This document shows positions 1 to 7,406 of a stretch of 7,406 bases of DNA, one piece after another. Numbering within the stretch: the first letter of the stretch is position 1; each line of letters begins with the position of its first letter. The notes under the pieces were generated by a model that made no database searches, had not been told where the DNA came from, and was given only the letters and a program-made list of their open reading frames with translations. A program made the translations under genes and the position numbers. The DNA is from Candidatus Eiseniibacteriota bacterium (GTDB lineage Bacteria; Eisenbacteria; RBG-16-71-46), in assembly GCA_005893365.1 (NCBI GenBank), contig VBPB01000039.1, positions 579 through 7,984 of the forward strand. The letters are read 5' to 3'.

Positions 1-1
1 C

Positions 2-979
2 ATCGCCCCGGGCAATCACGACCCTTATTCCGAGCAGAGCCACTACTGGAGCGAGCGGCTGCTCGCGGCGCGGGCCATGCGCTGGCCCGCCCACGTCCAC
101 ATCTTCACCACGCCGCACTGGAGCGCCCGCCCGATCCCCGGCCTGTCGGGCGTGCGCGTGTGGGGGCGCTGCTTCACGCCCAACGTCGAGTCGCTGGAGC
201 GCCCGCTGGCCGCCCCGGCGCTCGCCGGGATCGGCGACCGCGACCCGGCGGGCTTCGATCTGGCGCTCTTCCACGGCTCACGCGAGGGCAAGTGCCCGCC
301 CGGACAGACGCTGACGGCACCGTTCTCGGACGACGAGGTGGGGGCGGCCTCCTTCGCCTACCTGGCCGTGGGCCACTACCACGCACCGTCGCGCCTGAGC
401 TTCCAGTCCGAGGTCGGGGCGGGCGTGCGGCTCGCCTACGCCGGGTCGGCGGCGGCGGCGGATCCCACCGAGACCGGCATGCACGGCGCGCTCGAGGTGC
501 GCATCGAGCACGGCCGGCGCCTGCCGTTCGCCGAGATCGAGCCGGTCGAGCTGGACCGCCGCCGGGTCCACGATCTGAGCGCCGACGTCTCGCTCGCCAC
601 CAGCGCCGAGGAGGTGGACCGGCGGGTCGCCAAGGCGCTCGACGACGCGCGGGCCGGGGAGCGGGACATCGTCACCGTGCGGCTCTCCGGCCGGCTCGCC
701 CGCGGGGTGCGGTACGCCGCCCCGGGGCCCGAGCTGCGCGCGCGCGTGTTCCACCTGCGCCTCGACCTGCGCCGCCTGCGCCCCGACTACGACCTGGAGT
801 CGCTGCGCGCGCGCGACGGTGGGACCACCGAGGAGCGCTTCGCGCGCGCGCTGCTGGAGCAGCGCGGCGCGGAGCCCGATCCGCTGCAGCGCGCGCTGAT
901 CGAGAGCGCGCTCTACTACGGCCTCGACGCCTTCCGCCTGCGCGAGGTGGTCCCCGCCTACGAGGAGCTGGGCGAATGA
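2..979 (+). CDS. SbcD/Mre11-type metallophosphoesterase (YhaO-like), 5' truncated
   Basis: This is the C-terminal part of a calcineurin-like metallophosphoesterase, the nuclease half of an SbcCD/Mre11-Rad50-type complex. The reading frame is open from base 2, so the start and the first metal-binding motifs (DxH, GDxxD) lie outside the window; 325 residues are visible. Counting from base 2, the family motifs seen are P-G-N-H-D (residues 3-7), the F-H-G-S motif (90-93, His at bases 272-274) and G-H-Y-H (124-127, bases 371-382). In this family these residues hold a binuclear metal centre, usually Mn2+, that cleaves phosphodiester bonds. The remaining 200 residues match the charged capping and partner-binding region of SbcD-like proteins. 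The stop codon overlaps the start of the ATPase gene by ATGA, implying coupled translation and a shared complex. The pairing with a YhaN-like rather than a true SbcC partner suggests YhaO-like. Family assignment is secure; exact substrate is inferred. Confidence 0.9.
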   Translation: MAPGNHDPYSEQSHYWSERLLAARAMRWPAHVHIFTTPHWSARPIPGLSGVRVWGRCFTPNVESLERPLAAPALAGIGDRDPAGFDLALFHGSREGKCPPGQTLTAPFSDDEVGAASFAYLAVGHYHAPSRLSFQSEVGAGVRLAYAGSAAAADPTETGMHGALEVRIEHGRRLPFAEIEPVELDRRRVHDLSADVSLATSAEEVDRRVAKALDDARAGERDIVTVRLSGRLARGVRYAAPGPELRARVFHLRLDLRRLRPDYDLESLRARDGGTTEERFARALLEQRGAEPDPLQRALIESALYYGLDAFRLREVVPAYEELGE

Positions 980-3867
980 GGATTCGCGCGCTCAAGGTGG
1001 ACGGGTTCGGCGCGCTCAAGGGGGAGTTCCGCTTCGAGCCGGACAAGGTCGCGGTGATCGTGGACGACAACGAGCGCGGCAAGTCCACGCTGCTCGCCGC
1101 GGTCGCCGCGGCCCTCTACGGCCTCGAGGACGACAAGCGCAGCCACCGCGTGGTCACGCCGCGGGAGCGCTGGCGCCCGTGGGAGGGCGGCGCCTACCGC
1201 GTCGAGCTCGAGGTCGAGCACGAGGACCAGCGCCTCACCATCACGCGCGACTTCGAGCGCAACACGGTGGCGGTGTGGAACGCCAGCGGCCAGGAGGTCA
1301 CCGCCGACTACAAGGAGGGCCGCGACCAGTACCCGGTCGGCCGGCGCCTGACCGGGCTCGACGCCGACGAGTTCGCCAAGTGCGCGCTGGTGCTCCAGAA
1401 CGAGCTGGACGAGGTGGTGCCGGCGGACGAGAAGGTGCGGCGCAGTGCCACGCTGCACGCGCGGCTCGAGAACGCCGCCGACACCCGTGTGGGCGACACC
1501 AACGCCACCGAGGCCCTGCGTGTGTTGGAAGGGGCGCTGCGCAAGTACACCTGCCCCGAGGTCGAGTCCTCGGGCACCGTCGACACCGCCCTCCAGCGCC
1601 TGGAGACCAAGCGCGGCCTGCTCGAGACCGAGCTGCGCACGCTGGAGCACGACTACGCGCAGATCGCGGGCCCGCTCGAGGATCTGGTGCGCCTCGAGGA
1701 GGAGGAGCGCGTCGCGCGCGAAGCCCTGCAGACGATCGACGCCGAGCGGCGCGAGTCGCTGGCGGCCGACGTGCGCCGCCAGCTCGAAGAGGCGCGCGTC
1801 CACGCCGAGGACCTCGAGCGCCTGCGCGCCGAGGCGCGCGGGCTCGCCACGATGGCCCATCTGCCGGCGGACGCCGAGAGCGAGCTGCGCGACGCGGTCG
1901 CCCGGCTCGAGGAGGCCGGGCGCAACCTGGCCCAGCTGGAGGCGCGCAAGAGCGAGGAGCTGGCGCGCGACCGGGAGAAGTGCGCGGCCGAGCTCGGCCA
2001 CCTGGCGGCGTTCGCCGGCGCCACCGCCGAGGACGCCGACCGCTGCGTGGCGCTGGCCTCGGAGCTGCGCCAGGTGGCGGCCGAGGACGCGGGGTTGCGC
2101 ACCGAGGTGTTCGCGCTGCGCGAGTCGCTCGCGAGCCACGGGCACGACCCGGAGCGCATCCAGCACCTGAACGCCCGCTTCGCCCCGCTCGGCGAGGCCG
2201 AGCAGCGGCTGCTGCGCCTCCATTCCGAGCGGGCGCTGGACTACCAGACCCAGGTGGTCGCGCTCGAGCGGGCCCGCACCGACGGCAGCGAGGCGCTGCG
2301 CGAGATCGACTGGCTGCGCCAGCGCTGGCGCCTGCCGGGCTGGTTCCTGATGGCGCTGGCGCTGCTCGCCGCCGTGATCGGCGGCCTGACGCGCGGGACG
2401 CCGGTCCTCTCGGACTGGCTGCTGGGCGGCGGCGGCGTGCTGGTGGTCGTGGGGGTCGTGCTGCTGGCGATCGGCGGCCACGTCGGCAAGGACGAGCGCC
2501 CGCGGGCGCTCACCAAGCTGACCGAGGCCCAGTCGCGGCTGGGACAGCTCAAGGGGGACCGCACCGAGGCCGAGGTGGACCTGGACGAGATGGCGCGGCG
2601 GATGCGCTTCCGCGACCAGGTGGACCTGCTGCGCGAGTGGAACGAGTACGCGCGCCTGATGGCCGACAGCGCCCCGGCGCTGCGCGCGCAGGAGCGCCTG
2701 GCGGGTCTGGAATCGCGCCGCAGGCAGGCGGCGGAGGCAGCCGCGGCCCTGATCGGCCCGCTCGGGGGCGGCGCGCCCGAGCCCGCCGAGCTGGAGCGGG
2801 TGGCGCAGACCATCCGGCAGGCGCTGGCGGTGCGCCAGCGGGTGGCGCAGATCGAGAGCGGCTGGTCGTGGATGGACGAGGAGCGCCGGGTCGCCGAGGC
2901 CACGGTCGCGGGCCTCAAGGAGCGCGCCGTGCGCACGCTGCAGGGCGCCGGGCTCGCCTACGACCCGGACCGCTCCTGGGCGGACCACGCGCGCGAGCTG
3001 GCCGAGCGCGCGCAGGGTCACGCGCGCCACGCGCTGCTCGTGGGTGAGCTGATCCCGCAGGCGGAGCGGCGCGCGCTGCCGGCGGCCAAGGTGGCCGAGC
3101 TGGAGCACCAGCTGGCGCTGATCGAGGCCGAGTGGCCGGCCGGCGAGGCCGCCATGGCGCCGCCGGCGTCGCGCACGCCGCTCGAGGTCGAGGCCGGGCA
3201 CCGGCGGCTGCGCGAGACGCTGGACGCGCTGCAGAAGCGTCGCACCGAGGTGCGGCTCCTGGTCGAGGACGGGTGGCGCCACTACCACCAGCAGCATCCC
3301 GACAAGACCACGCAGCTCGAGGCGGTCGAGCAGGCGCTGCTGCGCGCCCGGCGCTTCAAGGCCGCCGTCGAGCTGGCGCGCGACACCATCCAGCGGGTCG
3401 CGACCGAGACCCACCGGCGCTGGGGGGACTTCTTGAACCACCGGGTGACCGAGCTGCTGGTGAGCCTGGGCACGGGGGTGGAGCAGGTGCGCTTCGGCGA
3501 CGACCTGGACTTCTCGGTCAAGCTCCGCCACGGCCGGCAGGCCTCGCGCGGGCGGGCCGACGTCCATCTGTCGGCCGGAGCGAGGGACCAGCTCTACCTG
3601 GCGGTGCGGCTCGGCATCAGCGAGTTCCTCTCGCGCGGCCAGTCACCGCTGCCGCTTCTGCTCGACGACCCGTTCGCGACCAGCGACGACACGCGCGCGC
3701 GCGCCGGCATGCGCCTGCTGATGGATCACTTCGCACCGCTCCATCAGATCATCGTGCTGACCTGCCACCGCAAGCGTTACGAGGCGCTGGCGCAAGCGGA
3801 CCCCGAGCTGTACCGCGCGCGCGCGCAGTGGCTGGAGCTGAAGTCGGCGGCCACCCCGGCCGGGTGA
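976..3867 (+). CDS. Rad50/SbcC-type ATPase with central membrane segments (YhaN-like)
   Basis: Complete 963-residue ATPase, partner of the overlapping upstream nuclease (ATGA at 976-979). The N-terminal ATPase lobe carries a Walker A at residues 30-38 reading DDNERGKST, in which Asp replaces the usual first Gly, and a probable Q-loop at Gln141. The C-terminal lobe carries the ABC signature LSAG (865-868), Walker B with the catalytic acidic pair LLLDD (894-898), a D-loop S-D-D (903-905) and a switch His931. Between them run two long Glu/Arg/Ala/Leu-rich coiled-coil arms (roughly 190-450 and 505-800). Their midpoint has two hydrophobic segments (about 454-471 and 482-501) and no CxxC zinc hook. 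That layout, and the length, fits B. subtilis YhaN rather than SbcC or Rad50. ATP binding by the two lobes is expected to gate the nuclease; the hydrophobic pair would tether the apex to a membrane or drive dimerisation. It may act in DNA end processing or repair, but the role of YhaN-type proteins is poorly defined. Confidence 0.93.
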   Translation: MRIRALKVDGFGALKGEFRFEPDKVAVIVDDNERGKSTLLAAVAAALYGLEDDKRSHRVVTPRERWRPWEGGAYRVELEVEHEDQRLTITRDFERNTVAVWNASGQEVTADYKEGRDQYPVGRRLTGLDADEFAKCALVLQNELDEVVPADEKVRRSATLHARLENAADTRVGDTNATEALRVLEGALRKYTCPEVESSGTVDTALQRLETKRGLLETELRTLEHDYAQIAGPLEDLVRLEEEERVAREALQTIDAERRESLAADVRRQLEEARVHAEDLERLRAEARGLATMAHLPADAESELRDAVARLEEAGRNLAQLEARKSEELARDREKCAAELGHLAAFAGATAEDADRCVALASELRQVAAEDAGLRTEVFALRESLASHGHDPERIQHLNARFAPLGEAEQRLLRLHSERALDYQTQVVALERARTDGSEALREIDWLRQRWRLPGWFLMALALLAAVIGGLTRGTPVLSDWLLGGGGVLVVVGVVLLAIGGHVGKDERPRALTKLTEAQSRLGQLKGDRTEAEVDLDEMARRMRFRDQVDLLREWNEYARLMADSAPALRAQERLAGLESRRRQAAEAAAALIGPLGGGAPEPAELERVAQTIRQALAVRQRVAQIESGWSWMDEERRVAEATVAGLKERAVRTLQGAGLAYDPDRSWADHARELAERAQGHARHALLVGELIPQAERRALPAAKVAELEHQLALIEAEWPAGEAAMAPPASRTPLEVEAGHRRLRETLDALQKRRTEVRLLVEDGWRHYHQQHPDKTTQLEAVEQALLRARRFKAAVELARDTIQRVATETHRRWGDFLNHRVTELLVSLGTGVEQVRFGDDLDFSVKLRHGRQASRGRADVHLSAGARDQLYLAVRLGISEFLSRGQSPLPLLLDDPFATSDDTRARAGMRLLMDHFAPLHQIIVLTCHRKRYEALAQADPELYRARAQWLELKSAATPAG

Positions 3868-3903
3868 CGCGGTACCCTCCACACACGCGGAGAGCGTCGG
3901 GGG

Positions 3904-4122
3904 TCAGGCTATTCCGCGTGGGGCCCCGGGCGTGGACCCCTCGTCCGACGGCGGCTGCCGGACGGTGGCACCCCGCGCGGCCGCGAGCCGGTGGCGATAG
4001 TACCGCTCGGCCCGGTGCTGCCGGAACAGCAGCCCCGCGATCCGCAGAACGTAAGCACCGCAGACGGTCATCAACGCGAGCCACAGGAAGACCGCGGCGA
4101 AGAAGCCACTCCAGTGGTGCAT
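3904..4122 (-). CDS. small single-pass membrane protein, unknown function
   Basis: A 72-residue reading frame that I do not recognise. It starts at the ATG at 4122 with a GGGAG about 11 bases upstream as a modest ribosome site. Residues 7-32 form one hydrophobic helix (F-F-A-A-V-F-L-W-L-A onwards), followed by an Arg/His-rich stretch (R-Q-H-R-A-E-R-Y-Y-R-H-R, residues 34-45) and a short disordered tail. By the positive-inside rule the basic tail would be cytoplasmic. It is convergent with the ATPase gene, 36 bases away, and lies 68 bases downstream of the DUF6249-like gene on the same strand, so the two may be co-transcribed. Codon third positions are mainly G/C as in the neighbours, although such a short frame could be fortuitous. 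The clear membrane helix and the lack of any better frame in this interval favour a real gene. Confidence 0.55.
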   Translation of the reverse strand: MHHWSGFFAAVFLWLALMTVCGAYVLRIAGLLFRQHRAERYYRHRLAAARGATVRQPPSDEGSTPGAPRGIA

Positions 4123-4152
4123 GGTCGGCTACACTCCCGGTGGGATAGCGCC

Positions 4153-4189
4153 GAGAACCCGGGGCCGGGCGATGGCCCGCCCCCGGCTC
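4153..4189. other. GC-rich hairpin between the two minus-strand genes
   Basis: An imperfect inverted repeat just after the stop of the DUF6249-like gene. CGGGC (4166-4170) pairs with GCCCG (4175-4179) around a four-base loop. After one C-C mismatch, GGGG (4161-4164) pairs with CCCC (4181-4184), CC (4159-4160) with GG (4185-4186) and GAG (4153-4155) with CTC (4187-4189). No T-tract follows on either strand, so it is not a canonical intrinsic terminator. It could attenuate read-through into the 72-residue gene or stabilise the 3' end of the upstream transcript. Confidence 0.35.
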
Positions 4190-4190
4190 T

Positions 4191-4661
4191 TCAGCGGTGG
4201 GGCGGGGCGCCCGGACCGCCGCCGTTGCCGCGGGGACGGACCAGGAACGAGCTCAGCAGCAGGGCGAGCCCGACGCTCGCCGGGACGATGCCCACGGCCC
4301 ACCAGTGGTGCTCCTCCTCGGTGATCGTGCTGAGGAACGCCATGCTCCCGAGTCCGACCGCCAGCGTGACGATGCCCCAGATCATCAGGCCCTGCGCCCG
4401 GCGCCGGTCACGGTCGTACTGGTTCATGTGCCAGGTCTCGGGCTCGTCGTCGAGCGCCTCGACCGGCAGCGGGGTCAGCTTCGCGGGGTCCACGCCGCGC
4501 TCGATGGCGGCGATCCGCTCGCGCTGCGCAAGCTCGATCAGACGCTGCCGCCCGAGGGTGCGGATGATGCCGGCGGTGATGCCGCCGATGATGGCGACGA
4601 TGGGGATGGCGAGGGCGATGATGGGGACGAACTCGCCCACGCTGAAATAGGGGATGAACAA
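4191..4661 (-). CDS. DUF6249-like three-helix membrane protein
   Basis: A 156-residue integral membrane protein. The chosen start is TTG at 4661, because AAGGAGG (4673-4667) sits five bases upstream and the protein then begins right before its first helix. An upstream ATG at 4736 would add 25 Pro/Gly-rich residues without a ribosome site. Helix 1 spans about residues 11-33; a basic cytoplasmic stretch follows, with the family-like E-R-I-A-A-I-E-R-G-V-D-P (48-59). An acidic linker leads to helix 2 (91-111) and helix 3 (121-141). The layout of one helix, an R-E-R/I-E-[KR]-G-[IV]-D-P motif, then a C-terminal helix pair resembles DUF6249 proteins, which have no established function. It is divergent from the sigma factor gene and shares its upstream region, so it may belong to that sigma factor's regulon. 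The DUF assignment is from memory of the pattern and is less certain than the membrane topology. Confidence 0.85.
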   Translation of the reverse strand: MFIPYFSVGEFVPIIALAIPIVAIIGGITAGIIRTLGRQRLIELAQRERIAAIERGVDPAKLTPLPVEALDDEPETWHMNQYDRDRRRAQGLMIWGIVTLAVGLGSMAFLSTITEEEHHWWAVGIVPASVGLALLLSSFLVRPRGNGGGPGAPPHR

Positions 4662-4666
4662 GGCGG

Positions 4667-4673
4667 CCTCCTT
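4667..4673 (-). promoter_or_regulatory. strong ribosome binding site that fixes a TTG start
   Basis: The minus strand reads AAGGAGG, a full match to the anti-Shine-Dalgarno sequence of 16S rRNA, followed by five bases and TTG at 4661. It decides the start of the DUF6249-like gene, since the upstream in-frame ATG at 4736 has no such site. Confidence 0.8.
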
Positions 4674-4706
4674 GGTCTGGCCTGGTTGGGGACTCCGGCC
4701 GCCGGG

Positions 4707-4732
4707 GGCACCGGCCACCGTCTTCGGGCGTC
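4707..4732 (+). promoter_or_regulatory. possible ECF-type promoter of the sigma factor operon
   Basis: GGCACC (4707-4712) and CGTC (4729-4732) are separated by 16 bases. This resembles the GGAACC-N16-CGTC pattern recognised by many ECF sigma factors, which often transcribe their own operon. It would start transcription near 4740 and give a leader of about 58 bases. The match is to short motifs in very GC-rich DNA, so chance is a real alternative. On the opposite strand GAAACC (4770-4765) and GGTCCTA (4747-4741), 17 bases apart, form a weaker candidate for the divergent gene. Confidence 0.3.
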
Positions 4733-4751
4733 TCATCCGGTAGGACCCCCC

Positions 4752-4780
4752 CGGGAGGGCGGTTGGTTTCAACCGTCCCG
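4752..4780. promoter_or_regulatory. bulged inverted repeat upstream of the sigma factor gene
   Basis: CGGTTG (4760-4765) pairs with CAACCG (4770-4775) around a GTTT loop. CGGGA (4752-4756) pairs with TCCCG (4776-4780), with a three-G bulge on the left arm. The 11-pair stem lies 17 bases before the sigma factor start and within the divergent region. It may be an operator for a dimeric regulator or a leader hairpin that limits translation. Its right-hand part also overlaps the candidate minus-strand -35 element. Confidence 0.45.
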
Positions 4781-4797
4781 GCCGCCGGGGGCAGGGG

Positions 4798-5475
4798 ATG
4801 AAACCACGGGAGGGCATCATCCCGTCCAAGTCGGTGATGGGACCCGAGGCCGGCCCGCTGGTCGCAGGCGGCAAGGCCGCCCCGGCTGCTGGAGGGGGCG
4901 AGGCCCAGGCGGAAGAGCGCGAGCTCGTCCGCCGCGCCCAGGCCGGCGACGAGGAGGCCTTCCGGCTCCTGGTCGGGCGGCACGGACCGCGGGCCCACGC
5001 GCTGGCGCTGCGCATCCTGCGCTCGCCGAGCGACGCCGAGGAGGTGGCCCAGGACGCCTTGGTCCGCGCCTGGCGGGCGCTGCCCAGGTTCCGCGGCGAG
5101 GCGGCGTTCGGGAGCTGGCTCCATCGCATCGTGGCGAGGAGGGCCTTCGACCGGGTGGCGGTGCTCAAGGCCAGGCGGGCGCGGGAGGCGGATCTCGAGG
5201 CGGCGGGCGACCTGCCGGCAGCGCCGGTCGGGCCGGACCCCGAGACCCAGGAGCGGGCCCGGGCGCTCGACCGGCTGATCGCCGGGCTGGCCGAGGTGCC
5301 CAGGATGGTGGTCGCGCTCTATTATCTCGAGGATCGTTCGGTGGCCGAGGTGGCGAAGACGCTGCGGATGCCGGAGAACACCGTGAAGACCCATCTCAGC
5401 CGCGCGCGGGCTTCGCTGCGCGCGGCCTGGCTGCGCGAGACCACGACGGACCCGGGCGAGGGAGCTGCGCGATGA
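4798..5475 (+). CDS. ECF-family RNA polymerase sigma factor (sigma-70 group 4)
   Basis: A 225-residue sigma factor that directs RNA polymerase to a stress regulon. Region 2 covers about residues 42-120, including D-A-E-E-V-A-Q-D (79-86), the -10-recognising helix A-L-V-R-A-W-R-A-L and F-G-S-W-L-H-R-I (104-111). A Pro/Ala-rich linker follows. Region 4 covers about 153-210 with its helix-turn-helix around E-D-R-S-V-A-E-V-A (178-186) and N-T-V-K-T-H-L-S-R-A-R (194-204), which reads the -35 element. There is no region 1.1 or 3, as expected for the ECF class. The first 37 residues form a Gly/Ala/Pro-rich tail; the ATG at 4798 is the first possible after an in-frame TAG at 4741, but its ribosome site is weak, so an internal start such as ATG 4837 is possible. 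The stop overlaps the anti-sigma start by ATGA, giving a coupled pair in which activity is held by the downstream protein. Confidence 0.95.
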   Translation: MKPREGIIPSKSVMGPEAGPLVAGGKAAPAAGGGEAQAEERELVRRAQAGDEEAFRLLVGRHGPRAHALALRILRSPSDAEEVAQDALVRAWRALPRFRGEAAFGSWLHRIVARRAFDRVAVLKARRAREADLEAAGDLPAAPVGPDPETQERARALDRLIAGLAEVPRMVVALYYLEDRSVAEVAKTLRMPENTVKTHLSRARASLRAAWLRETTTDPGEGAAR

Positions 5476-6053
5476 ACTGTCACGCGGTCGATCGCTGGCT
5501 GGACGACGGCGCCGCCGAGGCCGGGCGCGCCGCCGCCCTCGCGCACGCGCGGGGCTGCCCGCGCTGTGCCCGTGCCATCGCCGCCGCCGCCGAGATCGAG
5601 GCGCTGCTGGCTCCGGCGCCGGGCGCCACGCCCCCGGGCTTCACCGACCGCGTGATGGCGCGGGTCGCCGCCACGCCCCAGGTGCGCGCGCGCGTGCCGG
5701 TGATGGAGCTGCTGCCGTTCCTGCCGACGCTCCCCTGGTGGGTGCGGGCGACGCTGGAGCCGGCCTCGATCCTGGCGGCCCTGCTCGCCTCGCTGCTGAT
5801 CTGGCAGGGCAACGCGTTGTTCGCGCTGGCGACCCGCGGCACCGTCCCGCTGATGGCCTGGCTGTCGCAGAACCTGACGAGCGCCGCCGCCCCGGCGGCC
5901 GCGGGCCCGCTCGACTCCCCCTGGTTCCAGCCGACGGTGTTCACCGCCGCCGTCCTGGCCGCCGCCCCGCTCGCGCTGCTCTCCTCGCGAATGCTCTACC
6001 AATGGTCGGCGGCGATGGTGGGACCCCGGCACGGGCACCTGCGGCCACGGTAG
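5472..6053 (+). CDS. zinc-binding membrane anti-sigma factor
   Basis: A 193-residue protein starting at the ATG of the ATGA overlap with the sigma factor. Its N-terminus has the layout of a zinc-binding anti-sigma domain: Cys3, then H25-x3-C29-x2-C32, which in this family bind one zinc and sit in the fold that clamps sigma regions 2 and 4. After a short linker comes a hydrophobic helix at about residues 95-121, a small Ala/Pro-rich segment, and a second helix at about 154-172, ending in a basic tail. It should therefore be an inner-membrane protein holding the sigma factor at the membrane until a signal alters the zinc domain or triggers proteolysis. Anti-sigma factors often have one helix; the second one puts both ends in the cytoplasm with only a loop of about 30 residues outside. 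The signal is unknown; redox sensing through the Cys ligands is possible but not shown by the sequence. Confidence 0.88.
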   Translation: MNCHAVDRWLDDGAAEAGRAAALAHARGCPRCARAIAAAAEIEALLAPAPGATPPGFTDRVMARVAATPQVRARVPVMELLPFLPTLPWWVRATLEPASILAALLASLLIWQGNALFALATRGTVPLMAWLSQNLTSAAAPAAAGPLDSPWFQPTVFTAAVLAAAPLALLSSRMLYQWSAAMVGPRHGHLRPR

Positions 6054-6130
6054 CGAACGGACGATCCCTCACCGACTACGCTGGCCGCCGCCCGCCGGCA
6101 CCCGGGGGCCAGGACGCACCTCGCCAGGAC

Positions 6131-6161
6131 CTGACACACCCGGGCGGACCCCCCGTATAAT
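6131..6161 (+). promoter_or_regulatory. sigma-70-type promoter of the thioredoxin-domain gene
   Basis: A perfect TATAAT lies at 6156-6161, very unusual in this GC-rich context. CTGACA (6131-6136) matches five of six bases of the TTGACA -35 element with a somewhat long spacer of 19. Transcription would begin around 6168-6169, two or three bases before the GTG at 6171, implying a leaderless or nearly leaderless message. It separates the next gene from the sigma/anti-sigma operon. Confidence 0.6.
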
Positions 6162-6170
6162 GGGTGGCCC

Positions 6171-7406
<1,236 letters not shown>

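Noticed and set aside
43..754. Several short minus-strand frames opposite the metallophosphoesterase gene
   Set aside because: Arg/Pro/Ser-rich shadows without ribosome sites; the plus strand carries conserved phosphoesterase motifs.
958..3567. Very long antisense open frame (869 codons) opposite the ATPase gene
   Set aside because: It is the mirror frame of a GC-rich gene: composition is His/Arg/Gln/Leu-rich without domain motifs, while the plus strand shows all ABC-ATPase motifs in order.
3811..3826. Alternating CG tracts (also near 3690 and 5690) as Z-DNA or a repeat element
   Set aside because: They are Arg/Ala codon runs inside genes and a normal outcome of the base composition.
3866..3898. 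Possible hairpin (GACGC/GCGTC enclosing CTCC/GGAG) between the convergent genes
   Set aside because: The two short stems are separated by an asymmetric internal loop and no T-tract follows on either strand, so it does not support a terminator call.
3991..4650. Plus-strand open frame of 219 codons opposite the small membrane genes
   Set aside because: No recognisable motifs and Ser/Arg/Pro-rich composition, whereas the minus strand gives coherent membrane helices and a perfect ribosome site.
4197..5471. Plus-strand open frame running through the DUF6249-like gene and the sigma factor into the anti-sigma frame
   Set aside because: Only its last part, from ATG 5472, has recognisable content (zinc anti-sigma factor). 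The rest is Gly/Arg/Pro-rich shadow of other genes.
6081..6112. CTGGCC/GGCCAG inverted repeat after the anti-sigma gene as a terminator
   Set aside because: Only six pairs around a 20-base loop and no T-run; expected by chance in this GC content.

Overview
The window is a GC-rich, gene-dense stretch of bacterial chromosome. The third codon positions are strongly G/C, which is also why long shadow reading frames run antisense to every real gene. The gene content (SbcD/SbcC-type pair, ECF sigma factor with zinc-binding anti-sigma factor, DUF6249-like membrane protein, SPATA20/YyaL-type protein) is typical of high-GC free-living bacteria. I cannot assign a phylum from the sequence. I see no mobile element, CRISPR array, tRNA or rRNA, and no gene-free stretch longer than about 140 bases.

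Layout. (1) Positions 2-3867, plus strand: a two-gene operon. It holds the C-terminal part of an Mre11/SbcD-type metallophosphoesterase (YhaO-like) and, overlapping it by ATGA, a complete 963-residue Rad50/SbcC-type ATPase (YhaN-like). The ATPase has a pair of hydrophobic segments, not a zinc hook, in the middle of its coiled-coil region. Together they should form a membrane-associated, ATP-driven nuclease complex acting on DNA ends or structures. (2) Positions 3904-4661, minus strand: a small single-pass membrane protein and, upstream of it in the direction of transcription, a three-helix DUF6249-like membrane protein that starts at a TTG with a perfect Shine-Dalgarno sequence. (3) Positions 4798-6053, plus strand: an ECF sigma factor overlapping by ATGA with its cognate anti-sigma factor, which has an N-terminal HxxxCxxC zinc motif and two membrane helices. 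The 136-base divergent region between (2) and (3) carries possible ECF-type promoters in both directions and a bulged hairpin. (4) From 6171 to the right edge, plus strand: the first 412 codons of a SPATA20/YyaL-type protein with a thioredoxin-like CHWC motif and an unusual N-terminal hydrophobic segment. It is preceded by a perfect TATAAT only nine bases before the GTG start.

How they might work together. The sigma/anti-sigma pair is a classic envelope- or redox-signalling switch, and the divergent membrane genes are natural candidates for its regulon. The nuclease operon and the thioredoxin-domain gene look like independent transcription units. I did not find a clearly new system. The most notable points are the membrane-hairpin Rad50-like ATPase with an altered Walker A, the compact divergent promoter region, and the apparently leaderless thioredoxin-domain gene.
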